From Sulfurimonas sp. MAG313 (GTDB lineage: Bacteria > Campylobacterota > Campylobacteria > Campylobacterales > Sulfurimonadaceae), in assembly GCF_029216045.1 (NCBI RefSeq), contig NZ_JAEMVE010000146.1, positions 1-36,134 on the forward strand: a stretch of 36,134 nt of DNA, given 5' to 3'. Under the pieces are notes generated by a model, which saw nothing but the letters and a program-made list of their open reading frames with translations, was not told the DNA's origin and ran no database searches. The position numbers were made by a program, and so were the translations under genes. Of the stretch, positions 1-8,050 are shown piece after piece. Within the stretch, counting starts at the first letter, position 1, and each line of letters starts with the position of its first letter.

Positions 1-118
1 CCTCTCGTCGTCTTCCCTTTTGTGCCTTTTGCAATTTTTCAGAAGATCGTGATAAACGACTTCCCCACATCCCTTGAAGGTAAAAAGGCACAATACACGC
101 ATCTGCATCTTTAGCCAT
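1..118. repeat. Inverted repeat, diverged copy of 618-735
   Basis: Bases 1-118 align without gaps to the reverse complement of 618-735 (base i pairs with base 736-i), with nine mismatches, about 92% identity. Read on the minus strand, 118-1 encodes the same peptide as 618-735 of the acyltransferase gene, from MAKDADAC to QKGRRRE, and the differences are silent. The similarity stops at base 119, immediately after the first two bases of the apparent ATG of the first gene. The segment therefore behaves like a piece of an orthologous or paralogous acyltransferase gene joined head-to-head. It could be a strain-chimeric fold-back at a contig end or a real inverted duplication continuing outside the window. 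Confidence 0.9.
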
Positions 119-2447
119 GATTTCATTTTTGGCCTTAACTGTGGTTTTTGCTTCTTTAGGATTAAGCAGTATATCCTTGTTTTATATGATGTTTGTGGTA
201 GCCTTTATAGGGGCTATTTATGTGATTCGACATATTCCTCAGTCTATGGTGATATTTTTATTAGCGACGCTTATTTCAAGACGGATAAAACTTGATGTTA
301 AGGGATTAAATAACATTCCCCAAGAAGGGGGTGTTTTACTTCTAGGAAACCATATCTCTTGGTTAGACTGGGCACTCATACAAATGGCTATGCCCAGACG
401 TGTACGATATGTGATGGACAGAGCCATTTATGAAAAATGGTTTTTAAAGATATTTTTAGACTTTTTTAATGTTATCCCTATTTCCGCTCGTTCTGTTAAA
501 GACGCGGCGATTAAGGTAAAAGAACTTTTAAATGCAGGGGAGGTTGTTTGTATCTTTCCTGAGGGAACTATCTCTAGAACAGGACAGCTTTCTGAATTTA
601 AAAGAGGCTATGAGTTAATGGCTAAGGACGCAGATGCATGTATTGTACCTTTTTACCTTCAAGGGATGTGGGGAAGTCGTTTATCACGATCTTCTGAAAA
701 ATTACAAAAGGCGCAAAAAGGCAGACGACGTGAGGTGATTATCTCTTTTGCTCCCTCTATTGATATAAGTAGTTCTACAAGTACCGTAAAGCAAAAGGTT
801 TTTGAACTTTCTTTTAGTTCATGGAACCTGTATACCTCAAGCCTACCTTCTATGCAAGAAGCATGGACCGATACCGCGGCGAGACTTGGTTCAGATTTTT
901 GTATGGCGGATTCTAAGGGACAAGCTCTTTCATATACAAGAATTTTTACGGGCACGGTCTTGTTTTCTAGGTTTGTAAAAGAGCATAAGGAACAAAACAT
1001 TGGGATTTTAATGCCAACGACGTCTGCGGGAGCTATTATTAATATGGCAAGTTTAATGGCCGGAAAAACGGTAGTGAACCTTAACTATACCGCTTCATTG
1101 GCCTCTATTGAAGCAGCTATACTTAAGGCTGAGATAAAAACTATTTTTACAGCTAAGCAATTTATCACAAAATTAAAGGCTAAAGGCTTTGATACAGAAG
1201 CATTGTTAAAAGATTGTACCGTGATTTATATGGAAGATTTAAAAGAAAAAATTTCTAAGTTTAGTGCTATAAGTACATTACTGTTAGCAAAACTTTTGCC
1301 TTCATGTATATTAAAAATGTTGTATATCAAAAAAGTGCCAACAACACAAACAGCGGCTATTTTATTTTCATCAGGTTCTGAAGGTGCACCTAAGGGAGTG
1401 ATGCTCTCACATAAAAACTTTATGTCTAATGTTAAACAAGTTTCTGAGGTACTTAATATGAAAGATGAAGATGTGATTTTAGCTTCTTTGCCTTTGTTTC
1501 ATGCCTTTGGCTTAACGGCTACTACTTGGCTTCCTATGATAGAAGGTATTCCTATGGTGTGTCATCCTGACCCCACAGATGCCTTAGGTATTGGTAGAGC
1601 TGCCGCGCGTTTTAATGCTACGGTTATGTTTGGTACATCAACATTTTTTAGACTCTATACTAAAAATAAAAAAGTACATCCTTTGATGTTTGATTCACTT
1701 CGTATGGCTGTTTCTGGAGCTGAAAAGTTAAATCCTGAGGTAAGAACTGCCTTTAAAGAAAAGTTTCATAAAAATATTTTAGAAGGCTATGGAGTAACGG
1801 AATCTTCTCCTGTAGCCAGTGTTAATATTCCAGATGTGTTAGAAACTCAAGAATTTAGTGTTCAAGTAGGAACAAAGATAGGAAGTGTTGGACTTCCTCT
1901 TCCTGGTACGGCTTTTAAGGTCGTTGACCCAGTTACTATGAATGAGCTAAACGTAGATGAAGATGGTCTTATCTTAATTGGTGGGCCTCAGATAATGAAA
2001 GGCTATTTAAATGACGTGTCTAAGACACAAGACGTTATGGCAATCATTGATAAGACCTCATGGTATAAGACAGGAGACAAAGGCCATCTTGATAAAGACG
2101 GATACTTATTTATTGTTGATAGGTATTCAAGGTTTGCCAAATTAGGAGGGGAGATGGTCTCTTTAGGAAGCATAGAATCCGAAATACATGCTTATATAAA
2201 GGATTCCGAAGTGGATTTTTTAGCAGTGAACCTACCGGATGAGAAAAAAGGGGAGATGGTGGTTTTATTGATAAATGGATACGACAAGTCTAGTGAACTT
2301 AAAAAGGCACTAATAGAATCAGGTATGAACCCTCTAACTATCCCTAGTAAAATTTTTGATGTTCAAGAGGTTCCAAAACTTGGAACAGGAAAAAGTGATT
2401 TTGCAGGAGGTAAAATTCTTGCTCTTAGTTTATTAAATAAAGATTGA
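117..2447 (+). CDS. aas: Acyl-ACP synthetase / lysophospholipid acyltransferase (LplT-Aas type), 5' truncated
   Basis: This is a bifunctional lysophospholipid repair enzyme: an AMP-forming ligase charges acyl carrier protein with fatty acid, and an acyltransferase re-acylates lysophospholipids at the inner membrane. Residues about 1-50 are hydrophobic and look like the last helices of an MFS lysophospholipid flippase (LplT), usually fused in front of this enzyme in related bacteria. Residues 60-250 are a PlsC-type acyltransferase with NHISWLD (H79, D84) and FPEGT near 147. Residues about 260-776 are an AMP-binding ligase with SSGSEGAPKG, YGVTESSP, YKTGDKG and a C-terminal GTGKSD lysine motif. 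The apparent ATG at 117 lies at the junction of an inverted repeat, has no ribosome site, and would begin inside a membrane domain. I infer that the true start and most of the transporter domain are missing. A stem-loop follows the stop. Confidence 0.87.
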   Translation: MISFLALTVVFASLGLSSISLFYMMFVVAFIGAIYVIRHIPQSMVIFLLATLISRRIKLDVKGLNNIPQEGGVLLLGNHISWLDWALIQMAMPRRVRYVMDRAIYEKWFLKIFLDFFNVIPISARSVKDAAIKVKELLNAGEVVCIFPEGTISRTGQLSEFKRGYELMAKDADACIVPFYLQGMWGSRLSRSSEKLQKAQKGRRREVIISFAPSIDISSSTSTVKQKVFELSFSSWNLYTSSLPSMQEAWTDTAARLGSDFCMADSKGQALSYTRIFTGTVLFSRFVKEHKEQNIGILMPTTSAGAIINMASLMAGKTVVNLNYTASLASIEAAILKAEIKTIFTAKQFITKLKAKGFDTEALLKDCTVIYMEDLKEKISKFSAISTLLLAKLLPSCILKMLYIKKVPTTQTAAILFSSGSEGAPKGVMLSHKNFMSNVKQVSEVLNMKDEDVILASLPLFHAFGLTATTWLPMIEGIPMVCHPDPTDALGIGRAAARFNATVMFGTSTFFRLYTKNKKVHPLMFDSLRMAVSGAEKLNPEVRTAFKEKFHKNILEGYGVTESSPVASVNIPDVLETQEFSVQVGTKIGSVGLPLPGTAFKVVDPVTMNELNVDEDGLILIGGPQIMKGYLNDVSKTQDVMAIIDKTSWYKTGDKGHLDKDGYLFIVDRYSRFAKLGGEMVSLGSIESEIHAYIKDSEVDFLAVNLPDEKKGEMVVLLINGYDKSSELKKALIESGMNPLTIPSKIFDVQEVPKLGTGKSDFAGGKILALSLLNKD

Positions 2448-2486
2448 TTAAAGGGTAACTCTAACTATATTTTATCAAACTTGTAT

Positions 2487-2521
2487 AAAACCTGTATATT
2501 CTCAGATTATTATACAGTTTT
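2487..2521 (+). terminator. Stem-loop terminator after aas
   Basis: The arms 2487-2498 and 2511-2521 pair (AAAACCTGTATA against TATACAGTTTT with one bulge). The loop is about 12 bases, and the right arm ends in a short T run. It lies 39 bases past the stop of the acyltransferase gene and before the desaturase promoter. Confidence 0.5.
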
Positions 2522-2554
2522 GATCTCTATCAATCTTTTTCTAACCAAAGTTTT

Positions 2555-2562
2555 TGTATAAT
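2555..2562 (+). promoter_or_regulatory. Extended -10 promoter for the desaturase
   Basis: TGTATAAT at 2555-2562 is a canonical extended -10 box preceded by T-rich sequence, as is usual for the main sigma factor in Campylobacterota. Transcription would begin near 2569, about 40 bases before the TTG start at 2611. The box overlaps the longest possible open reading frame, which is one reason to prefer the later start. Confidence 0.55.
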
Positions 2563-2610
2563 TGCAAAATAATTTTACGTTCATTACAGCGACGTTACAA
2601 AAGGAATACT

Positions 2611-3777
2611 TTGACGAAGTATGCAAGATACGAAGATATAGACCAAGAACAGCTTCAGCGTGATATAGAAGAAGTAAAAGCACAAATAGGGGCTCCTTCT
2701 AAAAAAGACTTTCAACATTTATTGAAACTAGAAAGATGGGGAAGAATATTAAGTTTTACTGGATATTTACTTATTTTAATACTAGGTCTTATAGAAATGA
2801 CGGACTTAGTTATAGGAAGTTTAGGCTTTTGGGCTGTAGCCATAGTGGCTGCCGTACTTATTGGGGTGGGAAATGTATCCAGATGGGCTAATGTAGCGCA
2901 TCCTATTTTACATGGCGCTTATGATAAGGTGGAAGATGTTCCTTTTCGTTATACGAAGTCTGGCTTTGCTAAGGGTAAACGCCGTTATGTAGACTGGTTA
3001 GACTGGATTAAACCCGATGCATGGTCGTATGAGCATAATATTATGCATCATTACCATTTGGGTGAAGATGAAGACCCTGATAACATTGAAGTCAATGTTG
3101 ACCTTGTACGAACCTCTACGATTCCAAATATATTTAAATATATTTTTGTTGCCTTATTAGCATCAACATGGAAGCTTACGTATTATGCACCTAATACACT
3201 TCGTATCTTAGAAAATAAAGAACGCAGAAAGAAAAACCAAAAAGAGGTACAAGACTTAGAATATTCTCCTTTTTCTCAAAATGGTTTTGAATTATGGAAA
3301 AGTTATGTGGCCCCTTATTTAGTGGTTAGGTTTATTCTTACTCCATTGCTATTGTTGCCTTTTGGTATGGACGCGGTAATCAATACTTTAATCATCTTGC
3401 TAATGGCAGAAGTGGTAGCAAACTTACATTCATTTTTAGTGATTGTACCTAATCATTCAGCAGAAGATATCTATAGATTTGAAGAACCACATAAGTCTCA
3501 GGGTGAATTTTATCTTAGACAAATCATGGGTTCAGTAAATTACAATACAGGCTCAGACCTAATAGACTTTGGACATGGTTGGTTGAACTATCAAATAGAG
3601 CACCATCTTTTTCCTAACTTACCTTTGAGTCAGTATCAAGTTATGCAGCCTATTGTTAAAGAGATTTGTAAAAAGCATAAGCTTGAGTATCGTCAAGAAA
3701 GTGTTTTTAAACGCTTATGGATGACGGTAGAACTGATGGTTGGAAAAACAAAACTTCTTAGAGTAAAGGGTATATAA
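2611..3777 (+). CDS. Membrane fatty acid desaturase
   Basis: This is an integral-membrane di-iron desaturase that introduces double bonds into acyl chains. All three histidine clusters of the family are visible: HPILH at 97-101, HNIMHH at 142-147 and QIEHHLFP around 329-335, with extra histidines at 273 and 282. Hydrophobic segments lie at about 46-90, 170-190 and 236-285. The 388-residue length fits the family. I chose TTG 2611 because AAGGAA lies five bases upstream; the in-frame extension to 2554 starts inside the -10 box. The gene sits between a phospholipid-repair enzyme and diacylglycerol kinase, so a role in membrane phospholipid fluidity is likely, by inference. Substrate and double-bond position cannot be read from sequence. 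Confidence 0.88.
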   Translation: MTKYARYEDIDQEQLQRDIEEVKAQIGAPSKKDFQHLLKLERWGRILSFTGYLLILILGLIEMTDLVIGSLGFWAVAIVAAVLIGVGNVSRWANVAHPILHGAYDKVEDVPFRYTKSGFAKGKRRYVDWLDWIKPDAWSYEHNIMHHYHLGEDEDPDNIEVNVDLVRTSTIPNIFKYIFVALLASTWKLTYYAPNTLRILENKERRKKNQKEVQDLEYSPFSQNGFELWKSYVAPYLVVRFILTPLLLLPFGMDAVINTLIILLMAEVVANLHSFLVIVPNHSAEDIYRFEEPHKSQGEFYLRQIMGSVNYNTGSDLIDFGHGWLNYQIEHHLFPNLPLSQYQVMQPIVKEICKKHKLEYRQESVFKRLWMTVELMVGKTKLLRVKGI

Positions 3778-3869
3778 GCTTAAAGGCTTCCTTAACTCTT
3801 TTCTTCGTTACACACTTCATACACATATTCCCTTTATACTACTACAATTTAATTCTTAGTTTAGTACAC

Positions 3870-3875
3870 TATAAT
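3870..3875 (+). promoter_or_regulatory. -10 box upstream of dgkA
   Basis: TATAAT at 3870-3875 overlaps the first ATG (3874) of the dgkA reading frame. Transcription would begin near 3882, so that ATG could not be translated from this promoter. The GTG at 3907, preceded by AGGAAA, then becomes the natural start. Confidence 0.45.
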
Positions 3876-3906
3876 GGCTCATAAACTTAAAAATATAGGA
3901 AATATA

Positions 3907-4275
3907 GTGGCATTAAATAAACCAAAATATACACTTTTTAAAAACACAAGATATGCCTTAGCAGGTTTAGTGGATATAACAAAAAACGAGTCATCGTTTA
4001 AGATTCAAATTTTACTTTTTGTGGTGATGAATATAGTTGCGTGGAATTTAAATATTGTATTTTATTTACAAGCCATTCTTTCACTGTCTCTTTTTATACC
4101 TATCATGGCTGAGGTGGCAAATTCAGCCATTGAACGTGTGGTTGATTTAGTGACTATGGACTATCATGAACTCGCTAAACGTGCAAAAGACGCAGGAGCT
4201 ACTCTTGTTTTTATAAGTCTTATTGTAACCGGTTCTATTTGGGTTTGTGTTTTATATATTGGATATCTACAATAA
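3907..4275 (+). CDS. dgkA: Diacylglycerol kinase (DgkA)
   Basis: This small inner-membrane kinase phosphorylates diacylglycerol to phosphatidic acid and recycles lipid left from periplasmic glucan or lipid A modification. The DgkA signature is present as AEVANSAIERVVD followed by HELAKRAKDAGA, which supplies the catalytic Glu and Asn. Three hydrophobic helices are visible. With GTG 3907 as start the protein is 122 residues and opens with ALNKPKYTLFKNT, the normal DgkA N-terminus. The longer frame from ATG 3874 adds 11 residues but starts on a TATAAT box and lacks a ribosome site. The downstream two-component system begins 59 bases after the stop. Confidence 0.87.
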   Translation: MALNKPKYTLFKNTRYALAGLVDITKNESSFKIQILLFVVMNIVAWNLNIVFYLQAILSLSLFIPIMAEVANSAIERVVDLVTMDYHELAKRAKDAGATLVFISLIVTGSIWVCVLYIGYLQ

Positions 4276-4334
4276 AAACTTTAGCCACAATAAGATAAAT
4301 AACTGTATTTTATTGTGATGTATTAAGGAAAAAC

Positions 4335-4982
4335 ATGAAAATTCTTCTTATGGAAGATGATTTGATACTGCATGAAATCTTGTTAGAGCACCTTATAGCT
4401 AGTGGTCATAATGTGACAGGTTGTGAAGATGGACAAGAGGCTGAAACACTTATCTTTAATGAAAATTTTGATCTCTTACTTTTAGATGTAAATGTTCCCC
4501 ATATTGATGGTTTTAGCCTAGTTGAAAGCATACGTGATAACGGTATTAAAACACCTGCTGTTTTTGTGACCTCACTTAACACTACAAAAGACTTAAAACG
4601 CGGATATGCAGTTGGGGGAGATGAATACATTAAAAAACCTTTTGATATGGATGAACTTGATGTACGTCTTCTTCAAATTCAAAAAGTTTTTAATCTCAAT
4701 GATGACCTGATTATTTTGCCTGATGGAAGAGATTTTGACCCTGTGTCCCACACTATTGATGGAAAAAAATTAAGAAAAAAAGAATCAGAAATATTACATT
4801 ATCTTCTTAGAAATGTCAATCGGGCGGTATCTGCGCAAGAGTTTATGGATAATCTTTGGGCTTTTGATGATGTTCCTTCTAATGCTACCTTACGTACTTA
4901 TATTAAAAACCTTAGGCAAGTGCTTGGAAAAGAGATGATTGTTACGGTTCATGGGGAAGGGTTTAAAATTGAAACTAAGTGA
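4335..4982 (+). CDS. OmpR-family response regulator
   Basis: This DNA-binding response regulator has a receiver domain at 1-115: acidic pocket E7/D8/D9, phospho-acceptor D51 in LLLLDVNVP, T79 and the conserved lysine at 101 in KKPFD. A winged-helix OmpR effector domain spans about 130-215, with LRKKESEILHYLL and TLRTYIKNLRQ followed by VHGEGFKIE. AAGGA lies seven bases before the ATG. The stop overlaps the start region of the partner kinase, so the two are translationally coupled. The target genes are unknown; the upstream lipid genes are possible targets by proximity only. Confidence 0.9.
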   Translation: MKILLMEDDLILHEILLEHLIASGHNVTGCEDGQEAETLIFNENFDLLLLDVNVPHIDGFSLVESIRDNGIKTPAVFVTSLNTTKDLKRGYAVGGDEYIKKPFDMDELDVRLLQIQKVFNLNDDLIILPDGRDFDPVSHTIDGKKLRKKESEILHYLLRNVNRAVSAQEFMDNLWAFDDVPSNATLRTYIKNLRQVLGKEMIVTVHGEGFKIETK

Positions 4983-6117
4983 TTACGAACGAAAATCCCT
5001 TATTAATTTTATTCTTTTATATGTAGGGTCTTCTGTCTTTCTTATATCTGTTATTGCTTTTTTAATTTATGAAAATGAAGAACGTAATTCACTAGAGATG
5101 ATGCAGATGAAAATGGAACACTTTGCAGATATGCAAGGTGAAGAGATTATTAAATCGGATATGAAAAAGTCAAAAGAATATATGTTGCCTGAGGTAAGTG
5201 AATATGAAGTTGCCCTTTATGATAAATCTCAGTCTCTTTTAGATGGGGATGACTTAAAAGGGATAGACTTTGCAAAAAAAGCGTATCAAAAAGATGGGGA
5301 TTGGTATTATCTTTCAAAAGCAGCTAATGGGCACCTTGGAGTGGAACATATTGTGGTAAAAAAGAGAGGATATGATGTCTGTGTTCAAGACCTTAGAAAA
5401 GATGTTATATTATATTGGGCTATTGCCGTTGTATTTATCTCGCTTATGGCCTACTGGTTAGGTAGGATATTTTTAAAACCGGTACGTGAAAAAATTGACA
5501 CCATAGATGAATTTATTAAAGACTCTACTCATGAACTTAGTACCCCTCTTACTGCGCTTATGCTCTCAGTTGATGCCTTATCTAAGCAAGCACCATCCAA
5601 AGCCTTAACCCGAATAAAACTTTCTTCTAGACAAATTGCTGATATTTATCATGATCTCACCTTTTTACTTCAACTTGACCAAACAGCAAAGATAGATGAA
5701 GAGATAGATATGAAAGCTTTATTAGAAGAAAGAGTCAACTATTTTACCCCCTTAGCTGAACATAAACGTTTAGAGTTTATATTAGAATTACACGCTTTTA
5801 TTTTTATGATGGAAAGAACAGCCTGCATACGTTTATTTGACAACATCATCTCTAATGCTATTAAATATAATATGAAAGATAAAAAAATTTATATCTCTAT
5901 AAAAGGGAAAAATGTATTGATTCGTGATGAAGGTAAGGGGATGGATAAGGTGGAGCAAAAACAAGTCTTTGAACGATATATGCGTGTTGAAAAGAACCGT
6001 GGAGGCTTTGGTATTGGTTTAGATATTGTAAAACAAGTGACGAGTCGATATGATATAAAAATTGAAATAAACTCTAAGCCTAATATTGGTACACTCTTTA
6101 CACTAAAATTTCCTTAG
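4969..6117 (+). CDS. Sensor histidine kinase, partner of the OmpR-type regulator
   Basis: This membrane histidine kinase has transmembrane helices at about 11-34 and 146-169 flanking a short periplasmic sensor of about 110 residues. It is followed by a dimerisation/phospho-acceptor box with H188 in DSTHELSTPLTAL and an ATPase domain: N box FDNIISNAIKYN, G1 DEGKGMD, F box FERYMRV and G2 GGFGIGLDIVKQ. I see no clear HAMP domain. TTG 4969 is preferred because GGGGAAGGG lies just upstream. It overlaps the regulator stop by 14 bases. ATG 4951 (388 residues) is possible but has no ribosome site. The sensor domain is not one I recognise, so the signal is unknown. Confidence 0.87.
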   Translation: MKLSDYERKSLINFILLYVGSSVFLISVIAFLIYENEERNSLEMMQMKMEHFADMQGEEIIKSDMKKSKEYMLPEVSEYEVALYDKSQSLLDGDDLKGIDFAKKAYQKDGDWYYLSKAANGHLGVEHIVVKKRGYDVCVQDLRKDVILYWAIAVVFISLMAYWLGRIFLKPVREKIDTIDEFIKDSTHELSTPLTALMLSVDALSKQAPSKALTRIKLSSRQIADIYHDLTFLLQLDQTAKIDEEIDMKALLEERVNYFTPLAEHKRLEFILELHAFIFMMERTACIRLFDNIISNAIKYNMKDKKIYISIKGKNVLIRDEGKGMDKVEQKQVFERYMRVEKNRGGFGIGLDIVKQVTSRYDIKIEINSKPNIGTLFTLKFP

Positions 6118-6226
6118 GGAAATGACGACTTCTGGCATAAAACCTTTTTAAAGAAACATCGTTTCATGAGAAATTTTCTTATTTTGAAGGTCTTATTCAA
6201 GTAGTTTGTAAAGATTAAGGATTGTT

Positions 6227-7408
6227 ATGTCACATGTACTAATTATAGGCGCGGGAGGCGTAGGCCGCGTTGTTACACATAAATGTGTAATGAACAAAAA
6301 AACCTTTACGAAGATTACACTAGCGAGTAGACGCATACAATCGTGTAAAACCATAGCCGATGAGCTTCCCTTAAATGCGATAAATATTGAAGAAATTGAC
6401 GCGGATAATACTCATGAATTAGCAGAACTTATTAAACGTATAGGCGCACAGATAGTTATTAACGTGGCTCTTCCTTATCAAGATCTTACTATTATGGACG
6501 CGTGTTTACTAACAAACATACCTTACTTAGATACCGCAAATTATGAGCACCCGGATGAGGCCAAGTTTGAATATAAAGAACAATGGGCTAAAGATAAGGC
6601 CTTTAAAGAAAAAGGCTTAATGGCACTTTTAGGCTCAGGGTTTGACCCCGGCGTTACCAATGTGTTTTGTGCTTACGCTCAAAAACATTATTTTGATGAG
6701 ATTCATAGTATTGATATCTTAGATTGTAATGCGGGAGACCATGGTTACGCTTTTGCAACCAATTTCAATCCTGAGATTAACCTTAGAGAAGTTTCTGCTA
6801 AGGGGCGTTATTGGGAAGAGGGGAAGTGGATAGAAACTGAGCCTATGGAAATTAAGATGCTTTGGGATTACCCAGAAATTGGTCCTAAGGATTCTTATTT
6901 ATTGTATCATGAAGAAATGGAATCTTTAATAAAGCATATAAAAGGGCTTAAGCGTATTCGTTTTTTCATGACCTTTGGTGAATCGTATCTAAGCCATATG
7001 AAGTGCTTAGAAAATGTAGGCATGTTAGGGATAAAAGAAGTAGAACATAAGGGGCAAAAAATTATTCCAATGGAGTTTTTAAAAACACTTCTTCCCGATC
7101 CCGCTAGCTTAGGTCCAAGAACTAAGGGATTAACAAATATAGGAATAGTGGCTGAAGGACTTAAAGACGGTAAGAAGAAAAAGATATATATTTATCAAGT
7201 AAGTGATCATGAAAAATGTTACGCACAAGTGAAGTCTCAAGGGGTTTCGTATACGACGGGTGTTCCCGCAATGATAGGGGCAAAACTTATGATTGAAGGG
7301 AAGTGGTCGGGTGAGGGCGTGTTTAATATGGAAGAATTTGATCCTGATGTATTTATGCATGAACTTAGTCAACAAGGCCTTCCTTGGAAGATAAAAGAGT
7401 TAAATTAG
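6227..7408 (+). CDS. Carboxynorspermidine/carboxyspermidine synthase
   Basis: This belongs to the saccharopine-dehydrogenase-like family that condenses aspartate semialdehyde with a diamine and reduces the product to carboxy(nor)spermidine using NADPH. The N-terminal Rossmann motif is VLIIGAGGVGRVV (4-16). Downstream family blocks include LDTANYEHPDE, LGSGFDPGVTNVFCAYA and DCNAGDHGYAFATNF. The length of 393 is typical. In Campylobacter jejuni the homologous pair makes spermidine (published for that species), so the same is likely here. AAGGA lies five bases before the ATG. The gene heads a three-gene operon ending in the matching decarboxylase. Confidence 0.9.
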   Translation: MSHVLIIGAGGVGRVVTHKCVMNKKTFTKITLASRRIQSCKTIADELPLNAINIEEIDADNTHELAELIKRIGAQIVINVALPYQDLTIMDACLLTNIPYLDTANYEHPDEAKFEYKEQWAKDKAFKEKGLMALLGSGFDPGVTNVFCAYAQKHYFDEIHSIDILDCNAGDHGYAFATNFNPEINLREVSAKGRYWEEGKWIETEPMEIKMLWDYPEIGPKDSYLLYHEEMESLIKHIKGLKRIRFFMTFGESYLSHMKCLENVGMLGIKEVEHKGQKIIPMEFLKTLLPDPASLGPRTKGLTNIGIVAEGLKDGKKKKIYIYQVSDHEKCYAQVKSQGVSYTTGVPAMIGAKLMIEGKWSGEGVFNMEEFDPDVFMHELSQQGLPWKIKELN

Positions 7409-8041
7409 GTGTTGTGTCCCTTATGTAAAAGTACGGAATTTTCTGTTTATTGTGAACATAAAACAGGGATATATCACATGTGCCATACCTGCTGCTTAGT
7501 CTTTGTTTCTAAAGAAGAATACTTAGATGAAAAATCTGAAAAAGCACGTTATGACTTGCATACAAACTCATCTGAAGATAAAAATTATAGAATATATCTT
7601 TCTAAGGTGTTTAATCCTGTACAAGAACGTATAAAAAAGGGCTATTGTGGCTTAGATTTTGGCTCAGGTCCTGGTCCTACCTTGTCTAAGATGTTTGAAG
7701 AAGCTGGATATAAAATGAATATATACGATCACTTTTATGCTAAAGATGAACATGTCTTATATGAAGGATATGATTTTATAACATCAACAGAAGTAGTAGA
7801 ACATTTATACTCACCAAAAGAAGTTTTAGATGCCCTGTGGACTATAGTGAAAAAAGATGGACTTTTATGTTTGTTAACACAAGTCTATCCATCTCAAGAA
7901 AATTTTTCTAAGTGGTATTATAAAAACGACCCTACTCATGTGTGCTTTTTTTCAGATGAAAGTATGCGATTTATGGCTAAAAAGTGGAAGGCAAGTTTAG
8001 AGATTGTGCACAAAGATGTATTTATATTTAAAAAATCTTAG
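7409..8041 (+). CDS. Class I SAM-dependent methyltransferase with N-terminal zinc finger
   Basis: This is a methyltransferase of unknown substrate. Residues 3-28 hold two Cys pairs (C3/C6 and C25/C28), an apparent zinc knuckle. The SAM-binding motif I is GLDFGSGPGP (81-90), and motif IV region is STEVVEHLYSP followed by KKDGLLCLLTQVYP. It starts at GTG 7409 directly after the upstream stop, or at TTG 7412, and ends nine bases before the decarboxylase. It is therefore embedded in the polyamine operon and presumably co-translated. A polyamine, a biosynthetic intermediate or an RNA/protein target are all possible; nothing in the sequence decides. Confidence 0.75.
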   Translation: MLCPLCKSTEFSVYCEHKTGIYHMCHTCCLVFVSKEEYLDEKSEKARYDLHTNSSEDKNYRIYLSKVFNPVQERIKKGYCGLDFGSGPGPTLSKMFEEAGYKMNIYDHFYAKDEHVLYEGYDFITSTEVVEHLYSPKEVLDALWTIVKKDGLLCLLTQVYPSQENFSKWYYKNDPTHVCFFSDESMRFMAKKWKASLEIVHKDVFIFKKS

Positions 8042-8050
8042 AGGAAAAAA

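Noticed and set aside
74-295. 73-residue frame at the left end
   Set aside because: It crosses the inverted-repeat junction and overlaps the acyltransferase in another frame, with no recognisable domain.
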